Part shown: piece by piece, positions 32,133-40,845 of the stretch
Position numbering within the stretch: position 1 is the stretch's first letter
Layout of the letters: the number at the start of each line of letters is the position of its first letter
DNA from: a virus
Virus record (IMG/VR): IMGVR_UViG_3300009702_000026
Span: 1 to 64,000 of that record
DNA length: 64,000 nucleotides
Direction: 5' to 3' (one strand)
The notes under the pieces: model-generated
The model's database searches: none
Told to the model about the DNA's origin: nothing
The model's input: the letters and a program-made list of their open reading frames with translations, nothing else
Position numbers and translations under genes: made by a program

Positions 32133-32930
32133 ATGAGCTGGTATGACACAGGGTTCGATGGGATGGACAAGGAGCAGCAAAGGCTCGACTCGCAAGGCGG
32201 GCCGGGCAGGCTGTGGATCCCCTCGGGAGCGAGCAAGGACATCGTCGCGGTGGACGATGACCCCTTCTGCGTTCACGAGCACAACCCGAAGATGAATGGG
32301 AACTACCGCAACTGGCTGACGTGTCTGCGCAACGCCTACGACGAGGTCGTGTGCTGCCAGGTGCTCGGGCCAAACTCACGGTACTACTGCGGGTACATCA
32401 CTTCGGTCGACTGCTCGAAGTGGACCGACAACCGGGGCAACGAGCACCAGTACGAGATGCGGCTCATTCAGCTCAAAATGAAGTCGCTCAAGAAGTTCCG
32501 TCGGAAGAAGGAGGACAAGGGCTCGCTCGTCGGGACCATGTGGAACTTCCACCGGGAGGACAATCGCTCGCCGACCTGTGGTGACGAGTGGGAGTTCAAG
32601 CGCGACGTCGACATGGACAAGCTCTTCAACTTCGTTCGCTACCGCGGCAAGAAGCTGGCCGATCTTTGGGACGAGGCCGAGGAGAAGGCGGAGGTGATGC
32701 AGCGCGTCCAGAGCTGGTTCCAGATCAAGCCGGACGACAACGGGAAGCTCCCGAGGATCGTTCCCGCCTTCAACTACATGGAGGTCCTCAAGCCCATGTC
32801 GCCGAAGGACGCTCGACTGCACCTCGGCGCGGTCGAGCCCGATGATGACTCCTCGTCCTTCTCGGACGGAGGGAGTAAGTCCAACGGGGCTTCCTCCGGA
32901 ACGGCGGCGCAGGACGACGTGCCGTTCTGA
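32133..32930 (+). CDS. Phage single-stranded DNA-binding protein (SSB-like, acidic tail)
   Basis: A 265-residue protein with a recognisable phage SSB-type core: WYDTGFDGMDKEQQRL, LWIPSGASKDIVAVDDDPFCVHEHNP, SPTCGDEWEFKRDVDMDKLF. I associate this with ssDNA-binding proteins of large siphophages. The end, QDDVPF after a serine-rich linker, mirrors the DDDIPF tip of bacterial SSB that recruits replication proteins. It follows 31377-32090 by 42 bases and ends the P8 unit at a hairpin. It is longer than classical SSB and distinct from the OB-fold SSB at 40842. Confidence 0.8.
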   Translation: MSWYDTGFDGMDKEQQRLDSQGGPGRLWIPSGASKDIVAVDDDPFCVHEHNPKMNGNYRNWLTCLRNAYDEVVCCQVLGPNSRYYCGYITSVDCSKWTDNRGNEHQYEMRLIQLKMKSLKKFRRKKEDKGSLVGTMWNFHREDNRSPTCGDEWEFKRDVDMDKLFNFVRYRGKKLADLWDEAEEKAEVMQRVQSWFQIKPDDNGKLPRIVPAFNYMEVLKPMSPKDARLHLGAVEPDDDSSSFSDGGSKSNGASSGTAAQDDVPF

Positions 32931-32941
32931 GACGAACCTGT

Positions 32942-32972
32942 AGCCCCCGGCCGCTTCGTGCGCCCGGGGGCT
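32942..32972 (+). terminator. Hairpin, putative terminator
   Basis: Nine-bp perfect stem AGCCCCCGG / CCGGGGGCT with a 13-base loop, ending just after the SSB-like gene. No clean T tract follows (TTCGGG), so termination may be partial. A TATACT box at 32978-32983 follows but has no good -35. Confidence 0.55.
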
Positions 32973-33001
32973 TCGGGTATACTGAAAACTCGTTCATGTA
33001 G

Positions 33002-33238
33002 GTGTTGCACGTGAAAGCAGATCAGAAGCCCTGTGTGAGGTGCAAGAAGCGCCCGCAGCGGCTCAAGCACCGGTACTGCAAGGAGTGCCATGCGGAGTAC
33101 ATGCGGGAGTATCGTCGGCAGGAGAAGCTCAAGCAGAAGAAGTTGGAGATGACGCACTGCCCGCACTGCGGGAAGGCGTTGCTCGGAGAAGCACCGGAGA
33201 GCGACCATGTGGTCGCAAAGGAGATGGACAATGGCTGA
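33002..33238 (+). CDS. Small zinc-finger protein
   Basis: A 78-residue protein from GTG 33002 (or GTG 33011). Eight cysteines or histidines: CVRCKKRPQRLKHRYCKECHAEYMREYRR and HCPHCGKAL, two zinc-ribbon-like sites. Basic in the middle. Carries one 16-base palindromic repeat at 33201-33216. Overlaps the next ATG. Function unknown. Confidence 0.65.
   Translation: MLHVKADQKPCVRCKKRPQRLKHRYCKECHAEYMREYRRQEKLKQKKLEMTHCPHCGKALLGEAPESDHVVAKEMDNG
33201..33216. repeat. 16-base palindromic repeat, copy 3
   Basis: GCGACCATGTGGTCGC just before the VWA gene start. Arms GCGACCA / TGGTCGC with a two-base centre. Confidence 0.7.
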
Positions 33239-33992
33239 GGCGTACACAGACATCACGATGGTGGTGGACAAGTCGTCTTCGATGGCGAACCAGGTCAGTT
33301 CGACGATCGAGGGATTCAACACCTTCCTGCACCAACAGAAGGAGGCGGAGGGGAAGGCAACGATCACGCTGATTCAGTTCGGCAGCGACATCCAGACAGA
33401 CTACGAAGGCCTCGACGTGCAGGATGCGCCTGAGCTTTCGGAGGGGTTCTACGTCCCGAACGGTATGACGGCTCTCAACGACGCGGTCGGCTCAGCCATC
33501 CTCCAGGCTCAGAAGCGGCACCGGGCGATGGCGGAGGCGGAGCGCCCGCACAAGGTGGTCGTTGTGGTGCTCACGGACGGGCAGGAGAACCAGTCCAAGG
33601 AGTTCGCGGGCCCGCAGGGACTCCACAACTTGAAGACGCTGATCGAGCGTCAGCAAACCGAGGGTTGGGAGTTCGTTTTCCTCGGTCAGGACCTCGACGC
33701 GCAGGCGGTCGCACAGACCTATGCGATCCCTCAGGGCCAGGCGCTCTCCTACAGGGGCTCCAGTCGGGGAATCGAGCACGCCTACGTTGCAACCAGCCAC
33801 GCGATTGCGGACTCACGTATGGCGCTCAACGACGTCGTGCGAGCGCATGACGGCGACGACTTGCTGTTCATGGAGCAGGCGCGGGAGGTCTCTGTCGCGT
33901 TCCGCGACGAGGACCTCGTGAAGAACGACGAGATCGTCAACGGAGAGGCCGATGCCGCACCGAGCGCGACGACCAGCTCTTCCGGCACCTGA
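33231..33992 (+). CDS. VWA-domain protein (YegL/TerY-like)
   Basis: A 253-residue protein with a full VWA fold: VVDKSSSMANQV (MIDAS DxSxS), NGMTALNDAVG (MIDAS threonine), and VVLTDGQEN (MIDAS aspartate). VWA proteins of this type bind proteins through a divalent metal. It belongs to a different family from the CobT-like VWA at 21605. A 50-residue acidic end follows. ATG 33231 overlaps the previous gene. Confidence 0.85.
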   Translation: MAEAYTDITMVVDKSSSMANQVSSTIEGFNTFLHQQKEAEGKATITLIQFGSDIQTDYEGLDVQDAPELSEGFYVPNGMTALNDAVGSAILQAQKRHRAMAEAERPHKVVVVVLTDGQENQSKEFAGPQGLHNLKTLIERQQTEGWEFVFLGQDLDAQAVAQTYAIPQGQALSYRGSSRGIEHAYVATSHAIADSRMALNDVVRAHDGDDLLFMEQAREVSVAFRDEDLVKNDEIVNGEADAAPSATTSSSGT

Positions 33993-34221
33993 GCGGCGGC
34001 CCAAACTTCTCTTCGTCCGCATCTACCTGGAAGAGAGCCGGATGGATGTGGGCGTCGAGGACCCGCTCTGGAACAAGCGCCGAGTCATTCGCTACCGCTG
34101 GATGCAGAAGGACTCCAAGAGTGTCCCGCCCGAACACTGGTTCGAGGCGATCTGCGGTGAGGTGGAGTTCCAGCGTCAAGAGGACTTCGACAAGAAGACC
34201 GGAAGGAAGATCGAGTTGTGA
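33952..34221 (+). CDS. Small hypothetical protein
   Basis: An 89-residue protein overlapping the VWA gene by 41 bases, with GGAGAGG eight bases before ATG 33952. It contains a beta-rich segment (KLLFVRIYLEESRMDVGVEDPLWNKRRVIRY) and a charged C terminus. Unrecognised. Confidence 0.55.
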   Translation: MPHRARRPALPAPERRPKLLFVRIYLEESRMDVGVEDPLWNKRRVIRYRWMQKDSKSVPPEHWFEAICGEVEFQRQEDFDKKTGRKIEL

Positions 34222-34580
34222 GAAAGATGATGAAGCCTGACCCCGAAGAGTTCCGACGACTGGGTAAGGAGGTTGGAGAGTTGGTCGCCCAGAAGAACGA
34301 GGCCTATGGAAACTCGTTCTCAACCGCGGGTGAAGCGCTGAGGCTGCTCTACCCCGACGGCATCCGGTCCAACCAGTACTCAGACGCCCTCGCGATCGTG
34401 CGCGTGTGGGACAAGATGATGCGGATTGCGACGGACCGGGATGCGATGGGGGAGAGCCCCTACCGCGACATCGCCGGCTACGGGCTCCTGGGGGCCGAGA
34501 GAGCCGAGCGAGAGCGTGCCCTGGCCGAAGTGCGCGAGGGGTTCCCTAAGGGCTCTCTGGGGGCTTCTGAGGGCCCCTGA
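34218..34580 (+). CDS. All-alpha NTP pyrophosphatase-like / DUF1599-type protein
   Basis: A 120-residue helical protein from GTG 34218. The segment AQKNEAYGNSF ... LRLLYPDGIRSNQYSDALAIVRVWDKMMRIATDRDAMGESPYRDIAGYGLLGAER resembles the K-N-x-x-Y-G ... D-x-L...R-x-x-DK-x-x-R ... D-x-x-GY-x-L pattern of DUF1599-type proteins in the all-alpha (MazG-like) nucleotide pyrophosphatase superfamily. It may hydrolyse dNTPs or modified nucleotides. Coupled on both sides by short overlaps. Confidence 0.7.
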   Translation: MRKMMKPDPEEFRRLGKEVGELVAQKNEAYGNSFSTAGEALRLLYPDGIRSNQYSDALAIVRVWDKMMRIATDRDAMGESPYRDIAGYGLLGAERAERERALAEVREGFPKGSLGASEGP

Positions 34581-35953
34581 TGGAGGTTCTGGTCAATGGC
34601 TGGGCCTGGCTGCCCAAGGCGGAGCTGACCCCGCGGCAGATCGTGGGCCTCAAGGATACGCTCACGGTGCAGCCGCGCCGCACGTCGGAGGAGCAGAAGG
34701 AGGACCCTGAGCCCATCCCCTTGTGGACCGAGGACGAGACGCACCTCGGCATCGCGCGCGAGTACTTCTTTCAGCATCGGCGCCCGGTCCACTCCGTAAA
34801 GTGGGATGTGACCAGGGGCTCGAAGCACTGGCACCCTGCCGAGTTTGAGGGCCAGCTCCGACCCGAGCAGAAGACCGCGCTCGAAGAGGTGCTTCGGCGC
34901 TTCCGGGCAGGGCAGCTCGGTGGGATCGTCCAAGCAAAGCCCGGTTGGGGAAAGACGGTCACGGCGCTCGCGATCGCGGCGGAGCTGGGAGTTCCAACGC
35001 TCGTGGTCGTCCACAAGAAGTTCCTGATGGACCAGTGGATCGAGCGCATCCAAGGGGTCCAGGACCCCGACCCTAAGAAGTGCCTACCGGCCTTCCTACC
35101 GGACGCCCGTGTCGGGCGTGTGCAACAGGACGAGTGCGACTTCCAGGACAAGACCGTCGTTCTGGGGATGGTTCACTCGCTGGGTTCGCGAAACTACCCC
35201 GAGGAGTTCTATCGCTGGCCGGGGCTGATCATCGTGGACGAGTGCCATCGCATCGGTGCGCGCACGTGGGCGCCTGTGCCCGCGCGTTTCCACGCGAAGT
35301 ACCGGCTGGGGTTCAGCGCGACTCCGAGGCGCAAGGACGGGGCGGACCCTGTCTTCTGGAATCACCTGGGACCCGTGTTGTTCGTCGGCAAAGAGCAGAG
35401 GCTCACTCCGAAGATCAAGAGGGTGTGGACTCGGTTCAAGCTCGTGAAGACCGATCGCTTCAACCCGAGGCTGGCGAACCGCAACCTGCTCCTTCGGTTC
35501 CTGTGCGCGAGCAACCATCGCAACGATGCGATCGCTAACCAGATCATCAAGGCGGTTGCGGCTGGGCGGAAGTGCCTCGTTCTGAGCGAGCGCATCGTGC
35601 AACTGGAGAGGGTCGAGGCCCGGCTTCTCAAGACATGGCCGAACCAGTACGGGTCTCCGCCCACGACCGACTTCTACATCGGGGGCCGGAAGAAGCAGGA
35701 GTACGATGAGGCCGCTAAGGCGCAGGTGATCTTTGCGACGTCTCAGTACGCTGCCGAGGGCCTCGACATTCCGGCGCTCGACACCCTGCTTCTAATCTCT
35801 CCGATGAGCGACGTGGAGCAGGCTGTCGGTAGAATCCAACGACCGCACCCGGGCAAGAAGGACCCGATCGTCGTGGACTTCCGGGATGACACGATTCCCA
35901 TGTTCGCGGCTCAGGGCCGGAAGCGTGAGCGCTTCTATGAGCGGGTGACCTGA
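34580..35953 (+). CDS. Superfamily 2 DNA helicase (DEAD-like)
   Basis: A 457-residue protein with SF2 motifs: IVQAKPGWGKTVTALAIA (Walker A), IIVDECHRIGARTW (DECH), LGFSATPRRKDG (SAT), and a C-terminal VIFATSQYAAEGLDIPALDTLLLISPMSDVEQAVGRIQRPHPGK (motifs V and VI). This resembles UvsW/type III restriction-like helicases that act in recombination, repair and replication restart. Located right before the regulator and RecA genes, a role in recombination-dependent replication fits. Confidence 0.88.
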   Translation: MEVLVNGWAWLPKAELTPRQIVGLKDTLTVQPRRTSEEQKEDPEPIPLWTEDETHLGIAREYFFQHRRPVHSVKWDVTRGSKHWHPAEFEGQLRPEQKTALEEVLRRFRAGQLGGIVQAKPGWGKTVTALAIAAELGVPTLVVVHKKFLMDQWIERIQGVQDPDPKKCLPAFLPDARVGRVQQDECDFQDKTVVLGMVHSLGSRNYPEEFYRWPGLIIVDECHRIGARTWAPVPARFHAKYRLGFSATPRRKDGADPVFWNHLGPVLFVGKEQRLTPKIKRVWTRFKLVKTDRFNPRLANRNLLLRFLCASNHRNDAIANQIIKAVAAGRKCLVLSERIVQLERVEARLLKTWPNQYGSPPTTDFYIGGRKKQEYDEAAKAQVIFATSQYAAEGLDIPALDTLLLISPMSDVEQAVGRIQRPHPGKKDPIVVDFRDDTIPMFAAQGRKRERFYERVT

Positions 35954-36768
35954 TGAGACAAGGAATGGCAGTGTCCGACGACAAAAACTCGTATTTCAAG
36001 GACTGGTATGAAGACAACGCCGAGGACTTGAACGCGCGTCGGCGCAGCCGGTACCAGAGCGACATCGCCTACCGGGACAAGGTCCAAGGCTGGAACCGTC
36101 GGGCGCGTAATAAGCGGAACAAAGAGCGGTCCCAGGAACAGCGGGCCGAGCGTAAGGCGAAGAAGATGGCGACGTCAGGAGCATGGAAGACCGTGGAGAT
36201 CGAGGTGGACGGCGTGAAGCGCTGTATGTTCACCATCGGCGCCCTTGCCAAGGTGCTCGGAAGAGGGGTCTCCACGATCCGCGTCTGGGAGCGCTTCGGG
36301 ATTCTTCCCGAGACCCCGTACCGGTCCAATAAGGGTGACCGCCTCTATAGCGTCGAGATGGTCGAGGGCATCCGCGAGCAGCTCCAGGAGCAGGGCAAAC
36401 TCAGTCCGGAGAAGTTGAAGCGCAAGGTGAAGCCCTCCTACGTGGTGCGCACCGTGCGGTACTCGGACGGTACGAAGGCTAAGGTTCAGCTCTTCAAGAT
36501 CGGGTCGTTGGCCAAGGCGGTCAGCCGGACGGTGGTCGCGTTGACTCAGATGGAGAAGCGAGGGCACCTACCCCGCACGCCACTGTTGGCATCGAGGATC
36601 CAATACCGGCTCTACACGGTCGACATGATCCAGGCGGTGCAGGAGGCCCTGGAGAAGCGGGGAGGACGAGTTCGAGGGCACTCGGAGTGGATGGATTTCT
36701 ATTCTGAGATCAAGGAAGCATGGACGGAGCTACGGCTCATGGAAGCGAGGCTGATGGATGAAGGCTAA
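35953..36768 (+). CDS. Tandem MerR-like winged-helix regulator
   Basis: A 271-residue protein with a basic N-terminal helix and two MerR-like winged-helix units: residues ~92-143 (FTIGALAKVLGRGVSTIRVWERFGILPETPYR) and ~180-230 (FKIGSLAKAVSRTVVALTQMEKRGHLPRTPLL). They share the A-L-A-K and G-x-LP-x-TP-x positions, so they arose by duplication. A DNA-binding regulator is likely; the second unit has lost some turn residues. Starts at an ATGA/TGATG overlap with the helicase gene. Confidence 0.75.
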   Translation: MRQGMAVSDDKNSYFKDWYEDNAEDLNARRRSRYQSDIAYRDKVQGWNRRARNKRNKERSQEQRAERKAKKMATSGAWKTVEIEVDGVKRCMFTIGALAKVLGRGVSTIRVWERFGILPETPYRSNKGDRLYSVEMVEGIREQLQEQGKLSPEKLKRKVKPSYVVRTVRYSDGTKAKVQLFKIGSLAKAVSRTVVALTQMEKRGHLPRTPLLASRIQYRLYTVDMIQAVQEALEKRGGRVRGHSEWMDFYSEIKEAWTELRLMEARLMDEG

Positions 36769-37198
36769 GGTGGTCCCGGAGGGGACGAAAACTCTCGAAG
36801 ATGAACGGCGGGAGAACCTGGAGGACCTCGACGCTCCGAAGGCGGACGAGGAGCTGGAGGCGGTTACGCATGTTCCCACGAAGGTGCTCGTCAAGCGGTC
36901 GTTCAAGAACAGCTACTACAAGACGGAGCGTGAGGAGATCGAAGACGAGGTTCTCACGGTGCGCCCGTTCGTTGTGGAGGCGGCCGAGGTGAGCCTCACT
37001 CGGGGGCTCACAGTCAACCTTGGCAACTACGAGTCCGCGCGGATCGATGTCGGCCTCAAGGTGCCCTGCTACCTGGAGGAGGCTGCCGACGCTTACAAGT
37101 TTGCTCAGCGGTGGACTACGGAGCGGGTCGAGTCCGAGAAGAGGATGATCATTGGGGGCCAGGCACGGAAGCACCTCAAGCAAGAGGACCCGTTCTGA
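36758..37198 (+). CDS. Hypothetical protein with acidic-phenylalanine tail
   Basis: A 146-residue protein starting inside the previous gene. The core (FVVEAAEVSLTRGLTVNLGNYESARIDVGLKVPCYLEEAADAYKFA) is a compact alpha/beta domain that I recall from uncharacterised phage proteins next to recA genes. Ends KQEDPF, like the SSB tail. Coupled to RecA by TGATG. Possibly an accessory to RecA. Confidence 0.65.
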   Translation: MKAKVVPEGTKTLEDERRENLEDLDAPKADEELEAVTHVPTKVLVKRSFKNSYYKTEREEIEDEVLTVRPFVVEAAEVSLTRGLTVNLGNYESARIDVGLKVPCYLEEAADAYKFAQRWTTERVESEKRMIIGGQARKHLKQEDPF

Positions 37199-38316
37199 TG
37201 GCGGAGCAAAACCGGTTCGAGAAGCTGCTCGCGAGCGACCTTCTCAAGAAGATCCAGAAGAAGCACGGAAAGGCCATCCTCACCCGTGCGGACGACGCGA
37301 AGATCCAGAGGGTGCCGCGTATCCCTTCGGGGATCTTCGAGCTGGATGCTGCTCTCGGGGGAGGCTTCCCTGCGGGCCGCGTCAACATCGTCTGGGGCAA
37401 CAAGTCCACGGGCAAGAGCGTGATCTGTACTCGGACGATGGGGAGCGCCCAGAAGCTCTGCGCGAACTGTTGCAGCGGGGAGTTCGTTGACGAGGAGGGT
37501 GAGGTGCATCCGTGCGAGTGCGGAGATTTCCGCGAGTGCGTCTGTGCGTACCTCGACGTCGAGGGCACCTGGGATCAGGAGTGGGCGCGTGCGATGGGGG
37601 TCCATACCGACAAGGTGCTGCTCTCTGTTCCGGAGTACGCGGAGCAGACGCTCGACATCGCTGAGGCGCTCCTCCGTTCGGGCGAGGTCGACTTCTTGGT
37701 CCTCGACTCGATTGCATTCCTCACTCCGGCCAAGGAGATCGAGGAGTCCTCGGGCAAGGCCCTTCAGGCGGAGCAGGCCCGCGTGCTGGGTCGGGGCATC
37801 CGGAAGTTCACGGCCGCGCTCAACTACATGGGCAACCACTTCGGGCGGCGCCCTACCATCATGTTCACCAACCAGATCCGAATGAAGATCGGAATGATGT
37901 TCGGGAACCCGGAAACTCAGCCCGGAGGCAAGGCCAGTGGGTTCAGTGCGACGACGGAGGTGAAGACCTACGGCGGCTCGACCAGGGCCTACAAGATGGA
38001 CGACGTCACGGGGCGCCCGCTCTACACAGACCTGGCCTTTCGGGTCGAGAAGAACAAATCGTCCCCCGCCAAGATGGAGGGGGAGTGGCGGCTGGTGCTC
38101 GCGGACATGGAGCACAAGACGAAGGGCGACATCTACGAAGAGCCCCGGATGGTCGAGATCGGAATCAAGATCGGTCTGATCGAGAAGAACGGGAGCAACT
38201 GGACGTGCTTCGGCGAGAAGTACCGGGCCAAGTCGCTGGTCGTGAAGAGGCTGCTCCAGGATGCCGAGTTCGCGCAGACCTATAGGCACTCCCTGATGAC
38301 GGTGCTGACGGCATGA
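37198..38316 (+). CDS. RecA/UvsX-like recombinase
   Basis: A 372-residue recombinase from ATG 37198 (TGATG overlap with 36758-37198). Walker A is GNKSTGKS near residue 67. A cysteine-rich insert (CANCCSGEF ... HPCECGDFRECVCAYLDVEG) sits between Walker A and the catalytic segment, then VDFLVLDSIAFLTP (Walker B) and IMFTNQIRMKIGMMF. It drives strand exchange in recombination and recombination-dependent replication. Unlike RecA it lacks a long C-terminal domain. The insert probably binds zinc. Confidence 0.9.
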   Translation: MAEQNRFEKLLASDLLKKIQKKHGKAILTRADDAKIQRVPRIPSGIFELDAALGGGFPAGRVNIVWGNKSTGKSVICTRTMGSAQKLCANCCSGEFVDEEGEVHPCECGDFRECVCAYLDVEGTWDQEWARAMGVHTDKVLLSVPEYAEQTLDIAEALLRSGEVDFLVLDSIAFLTPAKEIEESSGKALQAEQARVLGRGIRKFTAALNYMGNHFGRRPTIMFTNQIRMKIGMMFGNPETQPGGKASGFSATTEVKTYGGSTRAYKMDDVTGRPLYTDLAFRVEKNKSSPAKMEGEWRLVLADMEHKTKGDIYEEPRMVEIGIKIGLIEKNGSNWTCFGEKYRAKSLVVKRLLQDAEFAQTYRHSLMTVLTA

Positions 38317-38726
38317 GCGAAGGCCCTCGACCGAAGGTCTTCGACGCCAACCACGACCGGTACAAGAAGTCGAAGCGGGAGGAGGACCGCATCGCGGCCA
38401 AACTCGGGGGTCAACGCCTTCCCCGCTCCGGCGGCCTGTCTTGGTCTGCGCATGACAAGACGACGGATGGCGGCGACTTGAAGGGCCGGCACATGTTGGT
38501 CGAGCACAAGCGCGTCTCGGAAGGCGTGAAGTCGATCGGCGTGAAGCGGGACTGGTTGGCCAAGGTGACGAAGGGTGCGTCGAGGCGCACGGACAAGGTA
38601 CCGGCGCTTGTCATCTCCTTCGAGAACCCTCGGGGGCACGCTCAGGACTGGCTCATGATCCCCTTGGACATCGCGAAGCGGCTGATGGACGTTCAGCTAG
38701 AGGAAGGCGATGATGGCGAAGGGTAA
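38313..38726 (+). CDS. Hjc/PD-(D/E)XK-type Holliday-junction resolvase-like nuclease
   Basis: A 137-residue protein coupled by ATGA to RecA. It has E at KREEDRIAAKLGGQRL, a GG-D-L segment (GGDLKGRHMLVEHKR with the D and E-x-K of the nuclease core) and a following K. This reproduces the E ... D ... E-x-K pattern of the PD-(D/E)XK superfamily, including archaeal-type Hjc resolvases. It would resolve junctions made by RecA. Confidence 0.7.
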   Translation: MSEGPRPKVFDANHDRYKKSKREEDRIAAKLGGQRLPRSGGLSWSAHDKTTDGGDLKGRHMLVEHKRVSEGVKSIGVKRDWLAKVTKGASRRTDKVPALVISFENPRGHAQDWLMIPLDIAKRLMDVQLEEGDDGEG

Positions 38727-39096
38727 GCCGGTCTTTCTCTTGGATCTGTTGAAGATGCGAGGGGACCTTGCGGTGGACGCCCGAGGCAGTCTGAGGGTCA
38801 TCCTCGACCCGACCCCTTCGGGGAAGCTCCATATTGCGCTAGAGTGCTGCGCGTGTGAAGAGATGCTGGAGTGGGATCACCACGCGACGTGGTGGTTCTG
38901 TCCTAGTTGCGAGCAAGAGTTTACGGATACGGAAGTGGAAGGGCTGCTAGTAGCCTGTGCGAAGGCCTTCGTTGCGGGCACCCGGGACGATCAGCCGACG
39001 GATGAGGGGCCGGACAACGAGCCGGCTGAAACGGACGAAGGAAGAGAGGACGGACGATGGGGCGGTCGAATCATGAGCTGGATCAAGGGTCGCTGA
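38710..39096 (+). CDS. Zinc-ribbon protein
   Basis: A 128-residue protein with a CCACEEM ... FCPSCEQEF four-cysteine ribbon at residues ~45-76 and a strongly acidic C-terminal part (TDEGPDNEPAETDEGREDG). ATG 38710 lies inside the previous gene. Unrecognised. May be a nucleic-acid or protein adapter. Confidence 0.65.
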   Translation: MMAKGKPVFLLDLLKMRGDLAVDARGSLRVILDPTPSGKLHIALECCACEEMLEWDHHATWWFCPSCEQEFTDTEVEGLLVACAKAFVAGTRDDQPTDEGPDNEPAETDEGREDGRWGGRIMSWIKGR

Positions 39097-39914
39097 AGCC
39101 CCTCATCGCGGAGGCACTGTTCGAGGATCGAGCGGTGCCTATGTTGACGCCCGACTCCTGGCTGCGAGTCTCAGCGCTCGCGGGGCTGTGCGCGCGTGAG
39201 GAGGTCATCTGCTCGGTGGATGAGCTGGTCCGCAAGGACCCGATTTCTTCCGACCTGATGATGATCTTCGAGCACGGTCACTCGCTGCACTGGGGCCTCC
39301 AGAATAGGGTGCTCCCGAAAACTCACACGATCCATGGGCGGTGGCGTTGCATCATGTGCGGCCACGTGCGCGGCGGCGCGGACACGTGGGTGCTTCCGCT
39401 CCCCGAGGACTTCCACGCGCGACAGCTCCTCCGAGGTGACCGCTGTCCGAACTGCGACGCCGAGCAGAACGCCGATACCTGCATCTATGTCGAGCAGTGG
39501 TTCAAGAACGAGGAGTTCCGCATCGCCGGACATCCGGACGGCTTCCTCCGCATCCCGTCCCTCGAAGGGCCCGGAGTCCTGGAGGGGAAGTCGATTAGCT
39601 CCAGGGGCGCCTGGGAGGTGCGGAGCGTACCGAAGATGGACCATGTCGTTCAGGCGATGACGTACATGTGGTTGACCGGGTGCAGGTGGGGAAAGATCGT
39701 CTATTGGAACAAGGGCGGGTACGGCAAGGACACCCTGATCGAGCACCACATCGAGTACGACGAGGACCATGTGGAGTCCATCCAAGAGTTGATCCGTAGC
39801 ATCTGGAACGGTGTACGCGACGGGAAACTCCCCGAGAGGATCTGCGGTGACTCGGGCTGCAAGCGCGCGAAGGCCTGCTTCGTGACGGACGAGTGCTTCG
39901 GAAGGGGCGACTGA
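39057..39914 (+). CDS. Cas4/PD-(D/E)XK nuclease with Fe-S ligands
   Basis: A 285-residue nuclease. The core reads FEHGHSLHWGLQ (H), GHPDGFLRI (D), GVLEGKSISSRG (E-x-K) and a PKMDHVVQAMTYMWLTG helix (Q), the Cas4/RecB order. A zinc-ribbon-like insert (CIMCGHVRGG ... DRCPNCD) sits before the core, and the C terminus RICGDSGCKRAKACFVTDECFG has four cysteines typical of an [4Fe-4S] cluster. A DNA end-processing or recombination role is likely. It overlaps the previous gene by 40 bases. Confidence 0.8.
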   Translation: MGRSNHELDQGSLKPLIAEALFEDRAVPMLTPDSWLRVSALAGLCAREEVICSVDELVRKDPISSDLMMIFEHGHSLHWGLQNRVLPKTHTIHGRWRCIMCGHVRGGADTWVLPLPEDFHARQLLRGDRCPNCDAEQNADTCIYVEQWFKNEEFRIAGHPDGFLRIPSLEGPGVLEGKSISSRGAWEVRSVPKMDHVVQAMTYMWLTGCRWGKIVYWNKGGYGKDTLIEHHIEYDEDHVESIQELIRSIWNGVRDGKLPERICGDSGCKRAKACFVTDECFGRGD

Positions 39915-40288
39915 TGAGTCCCCACAAGCCCCTGATCGTTGACAGCCAGTACCTCCGGCCGCTCCCGAAGGCCATGTGGGACACGGCCTGCGAGCGGTGC
40001 GACAAGCGGCAAGCGAAGTGGTCCTTCTTACCGTCCGAAGCCGCACCCCCCTCGGGGGACTACCCCATGTGCTCGCTCTGTTGGCTCTACGAGTCCGAGT
40101 GGGGCAAGGGGCGACGCGAGGACCTCGACAAGATGATCCTCGACGTCCAGAGGGCGAAGGGGAGGATCTTTCAGCGCGCCAAGGGCAACAAGCTCTGGTC
40201 GTGCAAGGACGCGGACGTGATCCTCGGCGCCATCGTGATGACGTCTCGGATCTTCGAGATCCAGGCTAGGGCAAGGAGTGGCGAGTGA
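39914..40288 (+). CDS. Small zinc-binding protein
   Basis: A 124-residue protein from ATG 39914 (TGATG overlap). CERCDKRQ and MCSLCWLYESEWGKG form a four-cysteine site in the N-terminal half; the C-terminal half is helical. Coupled to the RuvC-like gene. Unrecognised. Confidence 0.65.
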   Translation: MSPHKPLIVDSQYLRPLPKAMWDTACERCDKRQAKWSFLPSEAAPPSGDYPMCSLCWLYESEWGKGRREDLDKMILDVQRAKGRIFQRAKGNKLWSCKDADVILGAIVMTSRIFEIQARARSGE

Positions 40289-40845
40289 GCGGTGAGGTCT
40301 ATGTGCTCGGGCTCGACCCCGGCTTCGCGTCTTTCGGCTACTCCGTTCTACGGTTCACCCCGGAGGGCGAAGAGGTAGTCGCGGTCAATGTGATCCGCAC
40401 GAAGAAAACTGGGAAGAAGCGGAACGTGCTCGCGTCCGACGACAACTTCCGACGCGCTCGTGCGATCGCCTCGGTGCTGCGCGAGGTCGTCGTAGGCTTC
40501 CAGCCCCGTGCCCTCGCCGCGGAGGCCCTCTCCCTGCCACGAAACGCGAGCGCCGCGGCAAAGGTCGCGATGTCTTGGGGCATCCTCGCGGACATCGTCG
40601 AGGAGTTCCAGATCCCGCTGGTTCAACAGAGCCCGCAGGGCATCAAGAAGACGCTGTGCGGCAAAGTCTCAGCGACCAAGGTCGAGGTCCAAGAGGTGGT
40701 CATGAAACGCTATCCGGGAGCTTTCCAGCCCTTCATGGACGCGACGCCGAAGGGTCAGTGGGAGCACGGGTTCGACTCGGTCTCCGCGGTTCTCGCGACG
40801 ATTGACAGTGACGTGCTACGGGCGGTTCGGGGGGCGACCCGATGA
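40285..40845 (+). CDS. RuvC-like Holliday-junction resolvase
   Basis: A 186-residue protein from GTG 40285. It has the RuvC/RNase H pattern: YVLGLDPGFASFGYSVL (first catalytic aspartate), ALAAEALSLPRN (glutamate), and a later helix with EHGFDSVSAVLATIDS (C-terminal aspartate). LCGKVSATKVEVQEVV matches the RuvC segment around the K-x-x-V helix. It would cut four-way junctions, adding to the Hjc-like enzyme at 38313. Confidence 0.85.
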   Translation: MSGEVYVLGLDPGFASFGYSVLRFTPEGEEVVAVNVIRTKKTGKKRNVLASDDNFRRARAIASVLREVVVGFQPRALAAEALSLPRNASAAAKVAMSWGILADIVEEFQIPLVQQSPQGIKKTLCGKVSATKVEVQEVVMKRYPGAFQPFMDATPKGQWEHGFDSVSAVLATIDSDVLRAVRGATR

